This document shows, in pieces, positions 16,660 to 25,890 of a stretch of 64,000 bases of DNA (position 1 is the first letter of the stretch; each line of letters opens with the position of its first letter). Under the pieces are notes generated by a model that did no database searches, was not told where the DNA came from, and saw only the letters and a list, made by a program, of their open reading frames with translations. The translations under genes and the position numbers were made by a program. The DNA is taken from contig JABZGR010000004.1 in assembly GCA_015259125.1 (NCBI GenBank), positions 42,917 to 106,916 on the forward strand, written 5' to 3'. Source of the DNA: Alloprevotella tannerae. GTDB taxonomy: Bacteria; Bacteroidota; Bacteroidia; Bacteroidales; Bacteroidaceae.

Positions 16660-18135
16660 TTATTGTTTGCGCAGTCCGGACTTCGGAATGCCCAATTGCT
16701 CTCGATATTTAGCCACCGTGCGGCGCGAGATGGGGAAACCTTTTTCTTTCATAACGATCGTCAGCGCTTCGTCGGACAAGGGATGGCGCTTGTCTTCGGC
16801 AGCTATGGCCTCACGCAGTGCAGCTTTGGCTTGACGCGACGAGAGTTCTTCACCCTCGCCGGAAGTAAATTGAGAGGAGAAGAAGAACTTAAGCGGGTAA
16901 AGTCCGTGTTGCGTCTGCACATATTTGCTTCCCGTGACGCGTGAAACGGTAGAAATATCTACGCCGGCCTTCTCAGCGACATCGCGTAGCGTCATGGGGA
17001 CGAGTAGCATTTCATCGTCGTCGTTCAGGAAGAAGTCGCGTTGCCGCTCGACGATGCCGCGCATCACGCCCATCAAAGTCTTGCGCCGCCGGTTGATGAG
17101 TTCGAGGAAGAGCTGTGCATCCCCCACTTTCTTGCGAGCATAAACGTATGCATCGCGCTGACTTTTATTCAAGTCTTTATGGCCGCCAAACTCGCGCACC
17201 GTATCTTTGAAAGCCTTACTCACGCGTAACTCGGGGACGTCTCCATTATTGAGTCGCACGCTGATACTTCCATCATCTTCAACGTGAACATAGAAGTCGG
17301 GTATTGCCGTTGGCGCCGTTCCGATCGTCGTTTCATTCAAAGCACTACCGGGTTTCGGATTTAAGCGACGTATCAGCTGCGCTACTTGTTGCAGACTTTC
17401 GTCGTCTGTTTTTAATCGCGTCTTTATTGTGTTCCAATGGTGATACGTAAAATCCTTAAAGCAACGATCAACGATGGCTATGGCGAGCGCCTTAAAAGGA
17501 CTCTTGAGCTCCGGACTTTCCAATTGCACGCGAAGGCATTCCTGCAAGTCGCGTGCTCCGATGCCGCGCGGTTCAAATCGCTGTAAGAGGTGCAACAATC
17601 GCTCCAACTCTTCCTCAGACACGTCCAAATTCTGATAAATCGCCAATTCATCGCCAATGGTGCGCAAATCTTTACGCAGATAGCCATCATTATCCAGACT
17701 GCCGATAAGATATTCCATAATCCGGCGTTGCTGTTCATCGAGATCGTGCTCACCGATCTGTCGATAAAGCTCATCATACGCATTATTTGTCGCCGCCAGT
17801 TGCACCTCGCGCTCCTCGGCCTCGTTACGTTGTCGCAACAGATAATCCGGAATATCGTCTTCCGTCAAGTAATCGGCCGTCTCATCATCGGCGTGTGGCT
17901 CATCTTCAGCGGTCTCCGACTCATTATCGTCCGCTTCCGTCGTTTCTGCCGCCATATCCTCCTCATTTTTATCAGGTCCGGCCTCCTCCAACGCGGCGTT
18001 ATCTTCCAATTCGTTGCGCACACGTTGCTCCAGATCCATCACAGGCAGTTCGAGCAAGCGCGCCATAGCCACTTGCACAGCCGAGAGCTGTTGCGTTTGC
18101 TCTTCCTTTTGTGTTTGTATGAGTTTCTGAGGCAT
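16660..18135 (-). CDS. rpoN: RNA polymerase sigma-54 factor RpoN
   Basis: A 491-residue sigma factor for enhancer-dependent promoters. Region I is Gln/Leu-rich (QLSAVQVAMARLLELPVMDLEQRVRNELEDN). A long acidic linker follows (about 50-90). The core-binding domain is in the middle, and the RpoN box SRRTVAKYREQLGIPKS sits near the C-terminus. The core helix-turn-helix is preceded by RDVAEKAGVDISTVSRVT. The length and order are normal. It has its own promoter at 18154-18184. Confidence 0.96.
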   Translation of the reverse strand: MPQKLIQTQKEEQTQQLSAVQVAMARLLELPVMDLEQRVRNELEDNAALEEAGPDKNEEDMAAETTEADDNESETAEDEPHADDETADYLTEDDIPDYLLRQRNEAEEREVQLAATNNAYDELYRQIGEHDLDEQQRRIMEYLIGSLDNDGYLRKDLRTIGDELAIYQNLDVSEEELERLLHLLQRFEPRGIGARDLQECLRVQLESPELKSPFKALAIAIVDRCFKDFTYHHWNTIKTRLKTDDESLQQVAQLIRRLNPKPGSALNETTIGTAPTAIPDFYVHVEDDGSISVRLNNGDVPELRVSKAFKDTVREFGGHKDLNKSQRDAYVYARKKVGDAQLFLELINRRRKTLMGVMRGIVERQRDFFLNDDDEMLLVPMTLRDVAEKAGVDISTVSRVTGSKYVQTQHGLYPLKFFFSSQFTSGEGEELSSRQAKAALREAIAAEDKRHPLSDEALTIVMKEKGFPISRRTVAKYREQLGIPKSGLRKQ

Positions 18136-18153
18136 ATAAGTCGTTTACGAGTG

Positions 18154-18184
18154 CAAATTTAGAAGAAACAAAGAGAAGCCCCAA
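18154..18184 (-). promoter_or_regulatory. Promoter of rpoN
   Basis: On the minus strand TTG (18182-18184) and TAAATTTG (18154-18161) are 20 bases apart, with the rpoN ATG 18 bases downstream. Confidence 0.72.
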
Positions 18185-18604
18185 GCTCCCTTGCGTTTAT
18201 TTCCCCCACGCTTTTCTGTGAGCGATCTGCTTAGTGCTTTCCACGCCATAGTGCAGAAGCGTTTTTTCCATTTCAGAGGAGAATAAGTGCGGTCTATTTT
18301 TATGGAATCACACAAATTGGTCATAATGCCGCTGAATAAAACGTCGGAGTCACCTTGAAACTTTATGGCCCTGCAACTAAAGTGCAAATCAGAATAAGAG
18401 AAAGGATATGATGTTCTTATTATGCTTGTAGTTTACGATTCAAATGTTGCAAAATAGTTGCATTCCCTTTCGGGTAGTAGCCGTTGGCTTCAGCCCTGAG
18501 TTGAGGTCGACCATTAAAAGAAGCTGCCGAGTCGCAGAGAGAAGAGCGAGATAAAGATAGAAAAAAGGCATTGATTATCAACAGTATAAGGCGTCTAAAA
18601 ACTT
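18185..18604. other. Gap upstream of rpoN with no gene seen
   Basis: About 420 bases. Short minus-strand frames (18145-18387, 18420-18674) lack start signals and motifs. Confidence 0.4.
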
Positions 18605-18714
18605 TCCTATAAGAGAAGAAAAATTGTCTTATAGGACAATTTTTACGATCACCTAAGACAATTTTTCTGATCACCTAAGAGAATTTCTTCGATCTCCTAA
18701 GCGAATTTTTGCAA
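18605..18714 (+). repeat. Family C array, four 22-bp units plus a decayed fifth
   Basis: Units at 18627, 18649, 18671 and 18693, each 22 bases, consensus near TCWCCTAAGMSAATTTTTCKGA. A fifth, degenerate unit may precede at 18605-18626. The sequence is unrelated to families A and B, but the period, T-run and copy number are the same as in family A. Intergenic between rpoN and the TonB receptor gene. Confidence 0.85.
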
Positions 18715-18909
18715 CATCGGTTGGTGTCTTGAAAGCGCTCTTTAGCAGATTGATCTGCCTATTGAGGGACGCCTTTGTCGGGCGAGGAGCGACAAAACAT
18801 ATACGAAACGGGGAAACGCCATCGATGCTCGTACTTATGTTGCCCGGCTACTTTTCAAACGGCAGCCGCTGAAGAACTTGCAAGAGCTGAAGCGGGCACA
18901 CAGAAAAGA

Positions 18910-18946
18910 CCCTCGTATAGGCAATGCGCTATACGAAGGGCCTTTT
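18910..18946 (-). terminator. Terminator of the TonB receptor gene
   Basis: Arms 18910-18920 and 18929-18940 (ccctcgtatag / ctatacgaaggg) with an 8-base loop. T-rich sequence flanks both sides, so it may work in both directions. It lies 90 bases after the receptor stop. Confidence 0.7.
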
Positions 18947-19030
18947 TGGTAGTGCCAAGGCTCAAAAGATGCTCAGTGGTCTTCGCCGCTCCTTAAAGCG
19001 ACCGTTGACTTATCTAACGACGGATATGCT

Positions 19031-21166
19031 TCAAAATTTGAATGTGGCCGTGAGGGTAACCTTTCGGCCGTCGGCATGTGCATATTCCGCGTTGCGAGCC
19101 ATCAGCATGGAGGAAGGAGTATAATAAGTATGATTCAAGAGATTGGAGATCGCCAGACTGAAATCCCAGGCTTTTACCTTTGCCCCCAATATCAGGTTGA
19201 GAAGGTTGATGCGTTTGACGGGCCCTTCGCCTTCTTGATAAACGCCGGAGGCATTGGGCGAAAAGCGGTCGCGTTTACCCGTATGGAGATACTGTAGTTG
19301 GACGTAAGTATCCTTGATGGGCGCATAGTTGACATACATCAATAGTTTTGAAGCCGGGATAGAAATGTTCGACATATAAGTATCCCAGTTGCCTGATGCA
19401 GATTTTATCTTTCCTTCCAGCCAAGAGAAGTTAGCTCCGGCCTTCAGCTTGTCGGTCAGCTTGGCATCTGCGCTCAACTCAACGCCGTAAACCTTCTGTG
19501 GCGTGCGGTTAACGACCCAAAAACCATTTTCTATTTTGAGATCACTACCCAGTTTTGAGTAAGTATAGAAGAAGGAGCCGTTGAGTTGCAACCAGTTGTC
19601 AATGTTAGCGTAAGCACCGATTTCGTAGTTGTTTGTTTTTACCGGCTCGGTAGATATCTTTGAGAGCACATCGGCCTTTGCTGCACGGAGCGTACGCCCT
19701 AAGTCGAAGATAGAGAAGCCTTGCGAAAAGGCAACAAACGGCTGGAACACAGGATACTTATTGTAGGACAATCCCATGTTAAAAGAGAAGTTGTTGTAGT
19801 GGAGCGATCCGCCTTTTACGCGCACCTGCGGGTCGCTGAGCTTATTGCGTAGGACGTCATAGTCAGGTACGCTGACGTTGATAAAGTCGTAACGGCCGCC
19901 AATTTTAATGTTAACGTATTGCCACAACGTAGTCTTGGTTTGAATAAAAGGCGCGTGGTTGTTGCTGGTCAGCCAAGGCACCCACAGACGCCCATCAACG
20001 AGGGGTTGGGCCGTCTTGTCAAGAAGATAGTCGTAACCATAAACAAGACGAGTAAAGACGTTGTCGGAGAATATGAGATGTGAACTAAACTGTGCGCGTA
20101 AGCCGAACTTGCGATCTTTTATGGCCGACTGTCCGCTGGTTTCTTCCCAGCGAGGCTGGGCGGGGTTTGCTTTTCGGAAGTCGAAGATCGTATATAAACT
20201 TGAGCCAAATACGGCTGCTTCAAAATCTGTATGGCGAAACAGCTCTTTAGACGTAAACTTGAGGTAGGCGTTGTGGTTGTAGCGCGTGCCCTCATCTACA
20301 GCTTGCGGATCTTTATTGCCAATGACACCAATAGCCGGCTTTATAAGATATTTTCCGGCAGCGGGAATCAGCTTGGTATCTTGCACGCTACGATAATAGT
20401 TGTACATCAATTCGAGTCGGTTCTTCGTCGACAAAGCATAGCCTAAATTAACGAGAACGTTGGTCGTGTAAGTATCGCCGAGTCCGTAGCGCGGAGAGAT
20501 GTATTGCCCATCACCATCCACGCAGCTCCCTGTGCGTCCGAATGCGCCGTTGACGAGATAGTTGAGTTTGCCGACCTTTCCGTAAAGCTGTTGGTTGAGG
20601 CGATAGCCCTGCCCCTTGCTTCGTTGAAAGAAATTGTAAGTAGAACCGGCTACGGAAGTTTGGCCGGCAATCGTTCTGTTCGTAGCGTTCTTCTTCGTAA
20701 CAATGTTGATCAAACCGCCAATAGCGCCGTTGCCGTAGAGCGCCGTCGAACCCTTCACAACTTCAATGTGGTCGATGGCTGCGATGTCGATGGTGCGAAT
20801 ATCGCGGTCGGTCGAACGTAAAGGCGTCGATTGGGGTATCCCGTCAATCAAGACGAGCGCACTTCTTCCACGAAGCGACTGCGAACGACTACTCGTCGTA
20901 TTGCTCGACAACGCTAAGCCGGGCGTGAGCAAACCCAGCAGTTGGGTTAAATCGGGCGCGGTCTTGCTCATTTCGGCGATCTGACGTTGGTCGATGATTG
21001 TCACTGTGGCCGCCGCATTCGATTTTACTTCGGGGATGCGCGTCGCACTCACGACGACTTCCTTAAGTTGCCGCGTGGAGTCCTGCGGGTTCTCCGTCTG
21101 CGCAACACAATGTGCGGCAGACGTTATCGAGATACATAACGATAGATAAAGTACTTTTTTTTTCAT
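19031..21166 (-). CDS. TonB-dependent outer-membrane receptor
   Basis: A 711-residue outer-membrane transporter. It has a signal peptide (1-22), a TonB-box-like start (LKEVVVSATR), a plug domain to about residue 155 (SQSLRGRSALVLIDGIPQST; IDHIEVVKGSTALYGNGAIGG) and a 22-strand-type barrel ending in phenylalanine, as barrel-assembly recognition requires. It lacks the SusC N-terminal carboxypeptidase-like domain and has no SusD partner next door, so it is more like the siderophore or metal-chelate receptors (CirA/FhuA type). The ligand is unknown. A strong promoter lies just upstream. Confidence 0.9.
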   Translation of the reverse strand: MKKKVLYLSLCISITSAAHCVAQTENPQDSTRQLKEVVVSATRIPEVKSNAAATVTIIDQRQIAEMSKTAPDLTQLLGLLTPGLALSSNTTSSRSQSLRGRSALVLIDGIPQSTPLRSTDRDIRTIDIAAIDHIEVVKGSTALYGNGAIGGLINIVTKKNATNRTIAGQTSVAGSTYNFFQRSKGQGYRLNQQLYGKVGKLNYLVNGAFGRTGSCVDGDGQYISPRYGLGDTYTTNVLVNLGYALSTKNRLELMYNYYRSVQDTKLIPAAGKYLIKPAIGVIGNKDPQAVDEGTRYNHNAYLKFTSKELFRHTDFEAAVFGSSLYTIFDFRKANPAQPRWEETSGQSAIKDRKFGLRAQFSSHLIFSDNVFTRLVYGYDYLLDKTAQPLVDGRLWVPWLTSNNHAPFIQTKTTLWQYVNIKIGGRYDFINVSVPDYDVLRNKLSDPQVRVKGGSLHYNNFSFNMGLSYNKYPVFQPFVAFSQGFSIFDLGRTLRAAKADVLSKISTEPVKTNNYEIGAYANIDNWLQLNGSFFYTYSKLGSDLKIENGFWVVNRTPQKVYGVELSADAKLTDKLKAGANFSWLEGKIKSASGNWDTYMSNISIPASKLLMYVNYAPIKDTYVQLQYLHTGKRDRFSPNASGVYQEGEGPVKRINLLNLILGAKVKAWDFSLAISNLLNHTYYTPSSMLMARNAEYAHADGRKVTLTATFKF

Positions 21167-21200
21167 TTTAATACGCTTTTGTGTAAGTCTGATTATTTTG

Positions 21201-21231
21201 CAAAAATAAGTCCGCCTTTAGTCGCCTGCAA
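21201..21231 (-). promoter_or_regulatory. Promoter of the TonB receptor gene
   Basis: On the minus strand TTG (21229-21231) and TATTTTTG (21201-21208) are 20 bases apart, 34 bases before the ATG. No clear Fur-type operator was recognised. Confidence 0.72.
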
Positions 21232-21533
21232 TACCTAAAACAAGGTATAAATCATTGCCCGCTTCTCAAGCTCGGCAACAGAGAAAAAGATCTCCGCAAA
21301 AAGAATACGCATCGCTACAAGTGGCGGCAGAAGTATGAAGGTAAACGTATTGTTTTCTTGCGCTCCGAGCTGACTTTGAGATAGCGGCGGACTGAGGTGT
21401 GCAAGATGGAAATGGCTCGAAGTAGATTGCGTCAACGCGCTTCTCCCCTTTCGGAGCACGGGGAAGGACTTCCGACGTCTCCGGCTGCACTAAGATCACA
21501 CGGAAGCTGCTTTTCTAAGCTCTTAATCGGCGT

Positions 21534-21564
21534 TTGCGCCAAACTCACGTTACTTTTACTTTTG
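21534..21564 (+). promoter_or_regulatory. Distal promoter of uvrA
   Basis: TTG (21534-21536) and TACTTTTG (21557-21564) are 20 bases apart. It is the first of two overlapping promoter-like sites. Confidence 0.6.
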
Positions 21565-21591
21565 CCGTCTGCAAGGAAAAGTTTACTTTTG
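21562..21591 (+). promoter_or_regulatory. Proximal promoter of uvrA
   Basis: TTG (21562-21564, the end of the distal -7 box) and TACTTTTG (21584-21591) are 19 bases apart. The uvrA ATG is 18 bases downstream. Confidence 0.65.
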
Positions 21592-21609
21592 CTCGTTAAA
21601 ACGAAGCGT

Positions 21610-24456
21610 ATGGAAGAACTTATTCGCGTTAAGGGAGCGCGCGTAAATAATCTCAAAAATATAGACTTAAACCTCCCTCAAGGCCGGTTAATCGTCATTA
21701 CGGGCTTAAGCGGCAGCGGCAAGTCCTCATTGGCTTTCGACACGCTCTATGCCGAAGGGCAGCGACGTTATGTTGAGAGCCTTTCTGCGTATGCCCGCCA
21801 ATTTTTAGGCCGTATGAACAAGCCCGATTGTGATTATATCAAAGGGCTTCCTCCTGCCATTGCCATCGAGCAGAAGACGACGGCGCGCAACCCGCGCTCA
21901 ACGGTAGGGACGTCTACTGAGATTTACGACTATCTTCGTATGCTTTTTGCCCGCATTGGTCGCACTTTTTCCCCTGTAAGTGGCGTGGAAGTGAAGCGCC
22001 ATACGCGGGCCGACGTTGTCAATTGTGCTTTATCCTATTCGCCCGGCACGCGTTTTACGCTCTTAGCCCCGATCGTGCGCAGCGCAGATAGGAGTATGAG
22101 CGAGCAGTTGGCCGTTTATCTCAAACAGGGCATAAGTAGGCTTGATCTTGATGGGACGATGCTTCACATCGACGATGTCTTGCAAGACGCTGACCGACTT
22201 CGAGAAGTTGAGGCCTCGGATGCGGCCTTTCTGCTTATTGACCGTCTGAGCGTAGATCCCGCTAACGAGGCTGTCAATCGGCTTACCGACTCCGTAGAGC
22301 GTGCCTTTTATGAAGGCAAAGGCGAATGCTTGCTACGCTTCTACCCCTCCAAGGCGCTGCATCGCTTCTCTGAGCGCTTTGAAGCCGACGGCATACAATT
22401 TGAAGAACCTTCTGACCAACTGTTTTCATTCAACTCGCCGGCCGGAGCTTGTTCCGAGTGCGAAGGCTTTGGAAAAGTGATCGGCATTGATGAGCAACTC
22501 GTCGTGCCCAATACGGCTTTGAGCATCTACGATGGTGCCGTCGTCTGCTGGCGTGGCGAAAAAATGGGCCAATGGCGCGAAGAGTTTTGCCGCCGTCAAG
22601 CACCGCGTGGATTTCCGGTGTTTAAACCTTTCTTTGAACTGACGCAGGAAGAAAAAAATATTTTGTGGCACGGCGACAAGACGGAACAGGCACTGCCCAA
22701 GGTGGAACAAGTAACGCTGGATGCTTTTTTTGATATGCTCCGTGAGAATCAATATAAGATTCAGTACCGCGTAATGTTGGCGCGTTACCGTGGCAAAACG
22801 ACTTGTCCCGTCTGTCAAGGTAGCAGGTTAAAGCCCGAGGCGGGCTACGTCCGCGTCGGAGGCGAAAGCATCAGTCGCTTGGTGCGTATGTCCGTAGCCG
22901 ACTTATCGGAATGGTTCGAACACGTGCTCAAACTCGAGCCTCACGAGGAGCAACTCGCCGCACGCTTACTCACCGAACTCCGTCAGCGGCTCCGCTTCTT
23001 GGTCGACGTAGGCTTAGGCTATCTGACGCTCGACCGCGCAGCCAATACGCTTTCCGGCGGTGAGAGCCAGCGCATCAATCTCGCCACGAGTCTCGGTAGC
23101 AGTTTAGTCGGCTCGCTCTATATATTAGATGAGCCGAGCATTGGTCTACACAGTCGCGATACGGGGCGCCTCATCCACGTCTTAAAGGCTTTGCGCGATC
23201 TCGGGAATACGGTAATTGTAGTAGAACACGACGAAGAAATCATGCGGGCTGCCGATTACATTGTCGACATAGGCCCCGATGCGGGCCGTTTGGGCGGACG
23301 TGTAGTCTTCGCAGGGCCAAATCCGTTTGCTGAGGGGCAGGCGCCAAGCACCGACTTGCCGCAGCAGTCGGCCGAACTTCCATCCTACACGCTCAAATAC
23401 CTGTCGGGCGAAGAGACGATCGATGTACCCGCTACGCGGCGCTCGTGGACGCGCAGTATCACTGTCGAAGGCGCGCGCGCCAACAACTTAAAAGGCATCA
23501 GCGTCGAATTTCCGCTCAACGTGATGACCGTCGTGACGGGCGTATCCGGTTCGGGCAAGAGTACACTTGTGCGCAGCATCCTCTATCCTGCTTTGAAGCG
23601 CCACTTCGATGAGCCGGCCGATCGCCCCGGCGAGTTCTTACGACTCTCGGGCGCCGTCGATGCCGTGAAGCGCGTAGAGTTTGTCGACCAGCACCCGATT
23701 GGACGCTCCTCGCGCAGCAATCCGGTTACGTATCTCAAAGCTTACGACGAGATACGAAAACTCATGGCCGAGCAACCTTTGGCTAAGCAGTTGGGCTTCT
23801 TGCCTGCGTTTTTCAGTTTCAACACAGACGGCGGCCGATGTGAGGAATGTAAAGGCGAGGGCGTAGTTCACGTAGAAATGCAATTTATGGCCGACCTCGA
23901 ACTGCCTTGTGAAGCCTGCGAGGGCAAGCGCTTTAAGAAGGACATCTTAGACGTGAAATATCGGGGTCGAAATATTTACGATATACTTGAAATGACGGTC
24001 AATCAAGCTATCGACTTCTTTACAGAAGGTGGGCAAAAGCGCATCGTCGCAAAGCTCTTGCCGCTCCGCGACGTCGGCTTGGGCTACATTAAGTTGGGCC
24101 AGAGCAGCAGTACCCTTAGCGGCGGCGAGAATCAGCGCGTAAAACTGGCCTACTTCCTCAGCTTAGAGCGCAGCGAGCCAACGCTCTTCATCTTCGATGA
24201 GCCGACGACGGGCCTCCACTTCCATGATATTCGCACCTTGCTCAAGGCTTTCAATGCCTTAATCGGTCGAGGGCACAGCATCCTCATCGTGGAGCACAAC
24301 TTAGACGTAATCAAATGTGCCGACTACGTGATTGATCTCGGTCCGGAAGGCGGCCGCGATGGCGGACATCTGGTCGGCGCTGGCACACCTGAAGAGTTGG
24401 TGAAACTCGGCAAGGGCTATACGGCGCAATATTTGAAAGAAAAACTCCAAGCCTAA
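21610..24456 (+). CDS. uvrA: Excinuclease ABC subunit A
   Basis: A 948-residue damage-recognition ATPase of nucleotide excision repair. It carries two ABC modules: Walker A GLSGSGKS at about 32-39 and GVSGSGKST near 644; signatures LSGGESQR near 480 and LSGGENQR near 836. Zinc modules include CSEC/CPVC (about 280-400) and CEEC/CEAC (about 745-770). ATG at 21610 gives the standard N-terminus (MEELIRVKGARVNNLKNI); the 71 residues of open frame upstream overlap the promoters. It functions with UvrB and UvrC, which are not in this window. Confidence 0.97.
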   Translation: MEELIRVKGARVNNLKNIDLNLPQGRLIVITGLSGSGKSSLAFDTLYAEGQRRYVESLSAYARQFLGRMNKPDCDYIKGLPPAIAIEQKTTARNPRSTVGTSTEIYDYLRMLFARIGRTFSPVSGVEVKRHTRADVVNCALSYSPGTRFTLLAPIVRSADRSMSEQLAVYLKQGISRLDLDGTMLHIDDVLQDADRLREVEASDAAFLLIDRLSVDPANEAVNRLTDSVERAFYEGKGECLLRFYPSKALHRFSERFEADGIQFEEPSDQLFSFNSPAGACSECEGFGKVIGIDEQLVVPNTALSIYDGAVVCWRGEKMGQWREEFCRRQAPRGFPVFKPFFELTQEEKNILWHGDKTEQALPKVEQVTLDAFFDMLRENQYKIQYRVMLARYRGKTTCPVCQGSRLKPEAGYVRVGGESISRLVRMSVADLSEWFEHVLKLEPHEEQLAARLLTELRQRLRFLVDVGLGYLTLDRAANTLSGGESQRINLATSLGSSLVGSLYILDEPSIGLHSRDTGRLIHVLKALRDLGNTVIVVEHDEEIMRAADYIVDIGPDAGRLGGRVVFAGPNPFAEGQAPSTDLPQQSAELPSYTLKYLSGEETIDVPATRRSWTRSITVEGARANNLKGISVEFPLNVMTVVTGVSGSGKSTLVRSILYPALKRHFDEPADRPGEFLRLSGAVDAVKRVEFVDQHPIGRSSRSNPVTYLKAYDEIRKLMAEQPLAKQLGFLPAFFSFNTDGGRCEECKGEGVVHVEMQFMADLELPCEACEGKRFKKDILDVKYRGRNIYDILEMTVNQAIDFFTEGGQKRIVAKLLPLRDVGLGYIKLGQSSSTLSGGENQRVKLAYFLSLERSEPTLFIFDEPTTGLHFHDIRTLLKAFNALIGRGHSILIVEHNLDVIKCADYVIDLGPEGGRDGGHLVGAGTPEELVKLGKGYTAQYLKEKLQA

Positions 24457-24497
24457 GCCTTAGCGCGGGCATCAAGTAATTTCAGCTGACGACATAC

Positions 24498-24536
24498 GGC
24501 GGCGGTGGGCAGACAACCAAACAGCCCATCGCCGCC
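24498..24536 (+). terminator. GC-rich hairpin after uvrA
   Basis: Thirteen-base arms (24498-24510, 24524-24536) with one G-U pair, 42 bases after the uvrA stop. No T-run follows, so it could be a terminator or a stabilising stem. Confidence 0.45.
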
Positions 24537-24763
24537 ATCTGCATCCGGTAAGCGGCAGGCGTAAAAGCAAGCAGCGCAATCCTCATTGACCACGCACACA
24601 GCCCCAACCGATAGGCGGCCGCACCGGCGGCAAAGGACGAGGCCGTCTTTTGCGGTGTCAATAGCAGTCAACGCTGTTGGCACGATCATCATTTCTCGAC
24701 TCTTCGCACTCGTTTTCCGACCATTTATACCTATTATACGCCTACGTTTCCAGCTTCTTTTAC
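24537..24763. other. Gap between uvrA hairpin and family B array
   Basis: No gene or RNA recognised. Part of a minus-strand, cysteine-rich open frame (24453-24905) falls here but was rejected. Confidence 0.35.
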
Positions 24764-24847
24764 CGTTTGGCGGCAGCAAACCATCGTTTGGCGGCAGCAA
24801 ACCATCGCTTGGCGGCAGCAAACCATCGTTTGGCGGCAGCAAACGAG
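24764..24847 (+). repeat. Family B array, four 21-bp units
   Basis: Units at 24764, 24785, 24806 and 24827, each 21 bases, consensus CGTTTGGCGGCAGCAAACCAT. Each unit holds an inverted repeat, GTTTG-N7-CAAAC. The 21-base period keeps frames open, giving a spurious heptapeptide repeat in several frames. Confidence 0.9.
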
Positions 24848-25229
24848 AAGCGCACACCGCATTGACAAGCATAAGTGGGCCGGCAGCCGATGATGGATGC
24901 ACCATTGTACCAACCTTAAGACTATTATCGGCTCGCAGAGGCAGGCGGCGGCGTTTTGTACGCTTGCGTCACTTACTGATATTTTTTATAATGTAACAAA
25001 ACGTATTGATTTACTTATGAATAGTCACACCGGATGTATTTCCTTCTAAAACGCAAAGGCCTACAGCTGCCTCCGGGCGAGGCGCAATAGCGCAAGAAGC
25101 CGCATACATCGAGGATTGCGAGATTTTGCGCGCCGTTTATTAACCAAAAAGACAGAATTTCCCTGTATTCTTTTCACGCTATTTTGGTTTTTTTCAAAAA
25201 CAAACATACTGTAAATCAGAAATATTCCA
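24848..25229. other. Gap before the small peptide gene
   Basis: About 380 bases, becoming AT-rich towards 25180. No gene recognised. Confidence 0.35.
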
Positions 25230-25237
25230 TACTTTTG
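25230..25237 (+). promoter_or_regulatory. -7 box of the small peptide gene
   Basis: TACTTTTG at 25230-25237, 98 bases before the ATG. The sequence at the -33 distance (CTG) is weak. Confidence 0.45.
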
Positions 25238-25335
25238 CACAGTCAGATGAATAGTGCTCTAAGAAGCCTATCAGTACCGTTAGGGAAGTATCAAAACAAA
25301 ACAGAACTAAGCGCCCCAAACAAACAACAGGTAAT

Positions 25336-25539
25336 ATGCAAAAGAAAAACGTTGAAAGACAAAATTACGAAGCTCCGCTCCTCGAACGTATAGCTCTTGA
25401 TGAGCAATCTTTCCTTGCGACGAGCCCTCCCATAAACGTCGGCGTAAGTGTTGGGGGCTTTGACGATGGAGGATCAGAGGATCTTGACGGAGAGTCGTAC
25501 GATAGCGATGGAAACTCCTTAGACGGAAATCAACCCTAA
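25336..25539 (+). CDS. Small Gly/Asp-rich peptide of the Bacteroidales 'YxxP' type
   Basis: A 67-residue peptide. The N-terminal half is charged and contains NYEAPLLERIALDEQSFLATSP; the C-terminal half is acidic and repetitive (GGFDDGGSEDLDGESYDSDG). This arrangement (short basic head, Y-x-x-P, a hydrophobic L..L..S block, then a Gly/Asp tail with no fold motif) recurs in small unannotated Bacteroidales genes, often near secreted proteases, as I recall. There is no Sec signal peptide and no cysteine. Function unknown; a secreted or processed peptide precursor is possible. It is convergent with the C10 protease gene, 351 bases away. Confidence 0.6.
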   Translation: MQKKNVERQNYEAPLLERIALDEQSFLATSPPINVGVSVGGFDDGGSEDLDGESYDSDGNSLDGNQP

Positions 25540-25583
25540 GCATTCAGCCTCTTCAGAAGAGGACGAACAAATGACGAAGCGGT

Positions 25584-25612
25584 CAGCAATAGCTTATTAT
25601 TGCTGGCTGTTT
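25584..25612 (+). terminator. Possible terminator of the small peptide gene
   Basis: Arms cagcaata (25584-25591) and tattgctg (25598-25605) with a 6-base loop, followed by a mildly T-rich stretch, 44 bases after the stop. Confidence 0.4.
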
Positions 25613-25890
25613 GTGTATCTATAAGTAAAGGCAGGCGAGCCGCACCACTGCCCATCGTTAATGCAGGATGGCGGGCAAGAGATGCAGAACTGAAGGAGAT
25701 GATTAAGCAATCTGCCTCAAGCTGAAGAGAGCTATAGAAAGGCCGAAAAATGTCACACCGGACGCAGAACGGATCGCAAACATAGGTTAACGCGTATACC
25801 TTATAAAAGGTACGACCGGCATACGCTGCCATAAAGGCGCACACACCGGCCGTATTGACCTAATCTATCTATCAACTAAAGCTATTCGAT
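25613..25890. other. Gap between convergent genes
   Basis: No gene seen. A minus-strand frame (25536-25844) has no start signal or motif. Confidence 0.35.

Noticed and set aside
18145..18674. Two short minus-strand frames upstream of rpoN
   Set aside because: One covers the rpoN promoter and the other runs into the family C array; no motif or start signal is present.
21397..21609. 71-codon N-terminal extension of UvrA
   Set aside because: It covers two promoter-like sites and lacks UvrA similarity.
24677..24865. Heptapeptide repeats (RLAAANH, LLPPNDG, FGGSKPS) in frames through the three family B arrays
   Set aside because: They arise because 21 is a multiple of three; the frames have unrelated flanks at each locus, and sister families have a 22-base period.
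24453..24905. Minus-strand, cysteine-rich open frame of 150 codons overlapping the uvrA end
   Set aside because: Its N-terminal third is the family B array in translation, no promoter precedes it, and its cysteine spacing matches no family I know.
25536..25844. Minus-strand 102-codon frame between the small peptide gene and the C10 protease gene
   Set aside because: No start signal, no motif, and it runs over the peptide gene's probable terminator.
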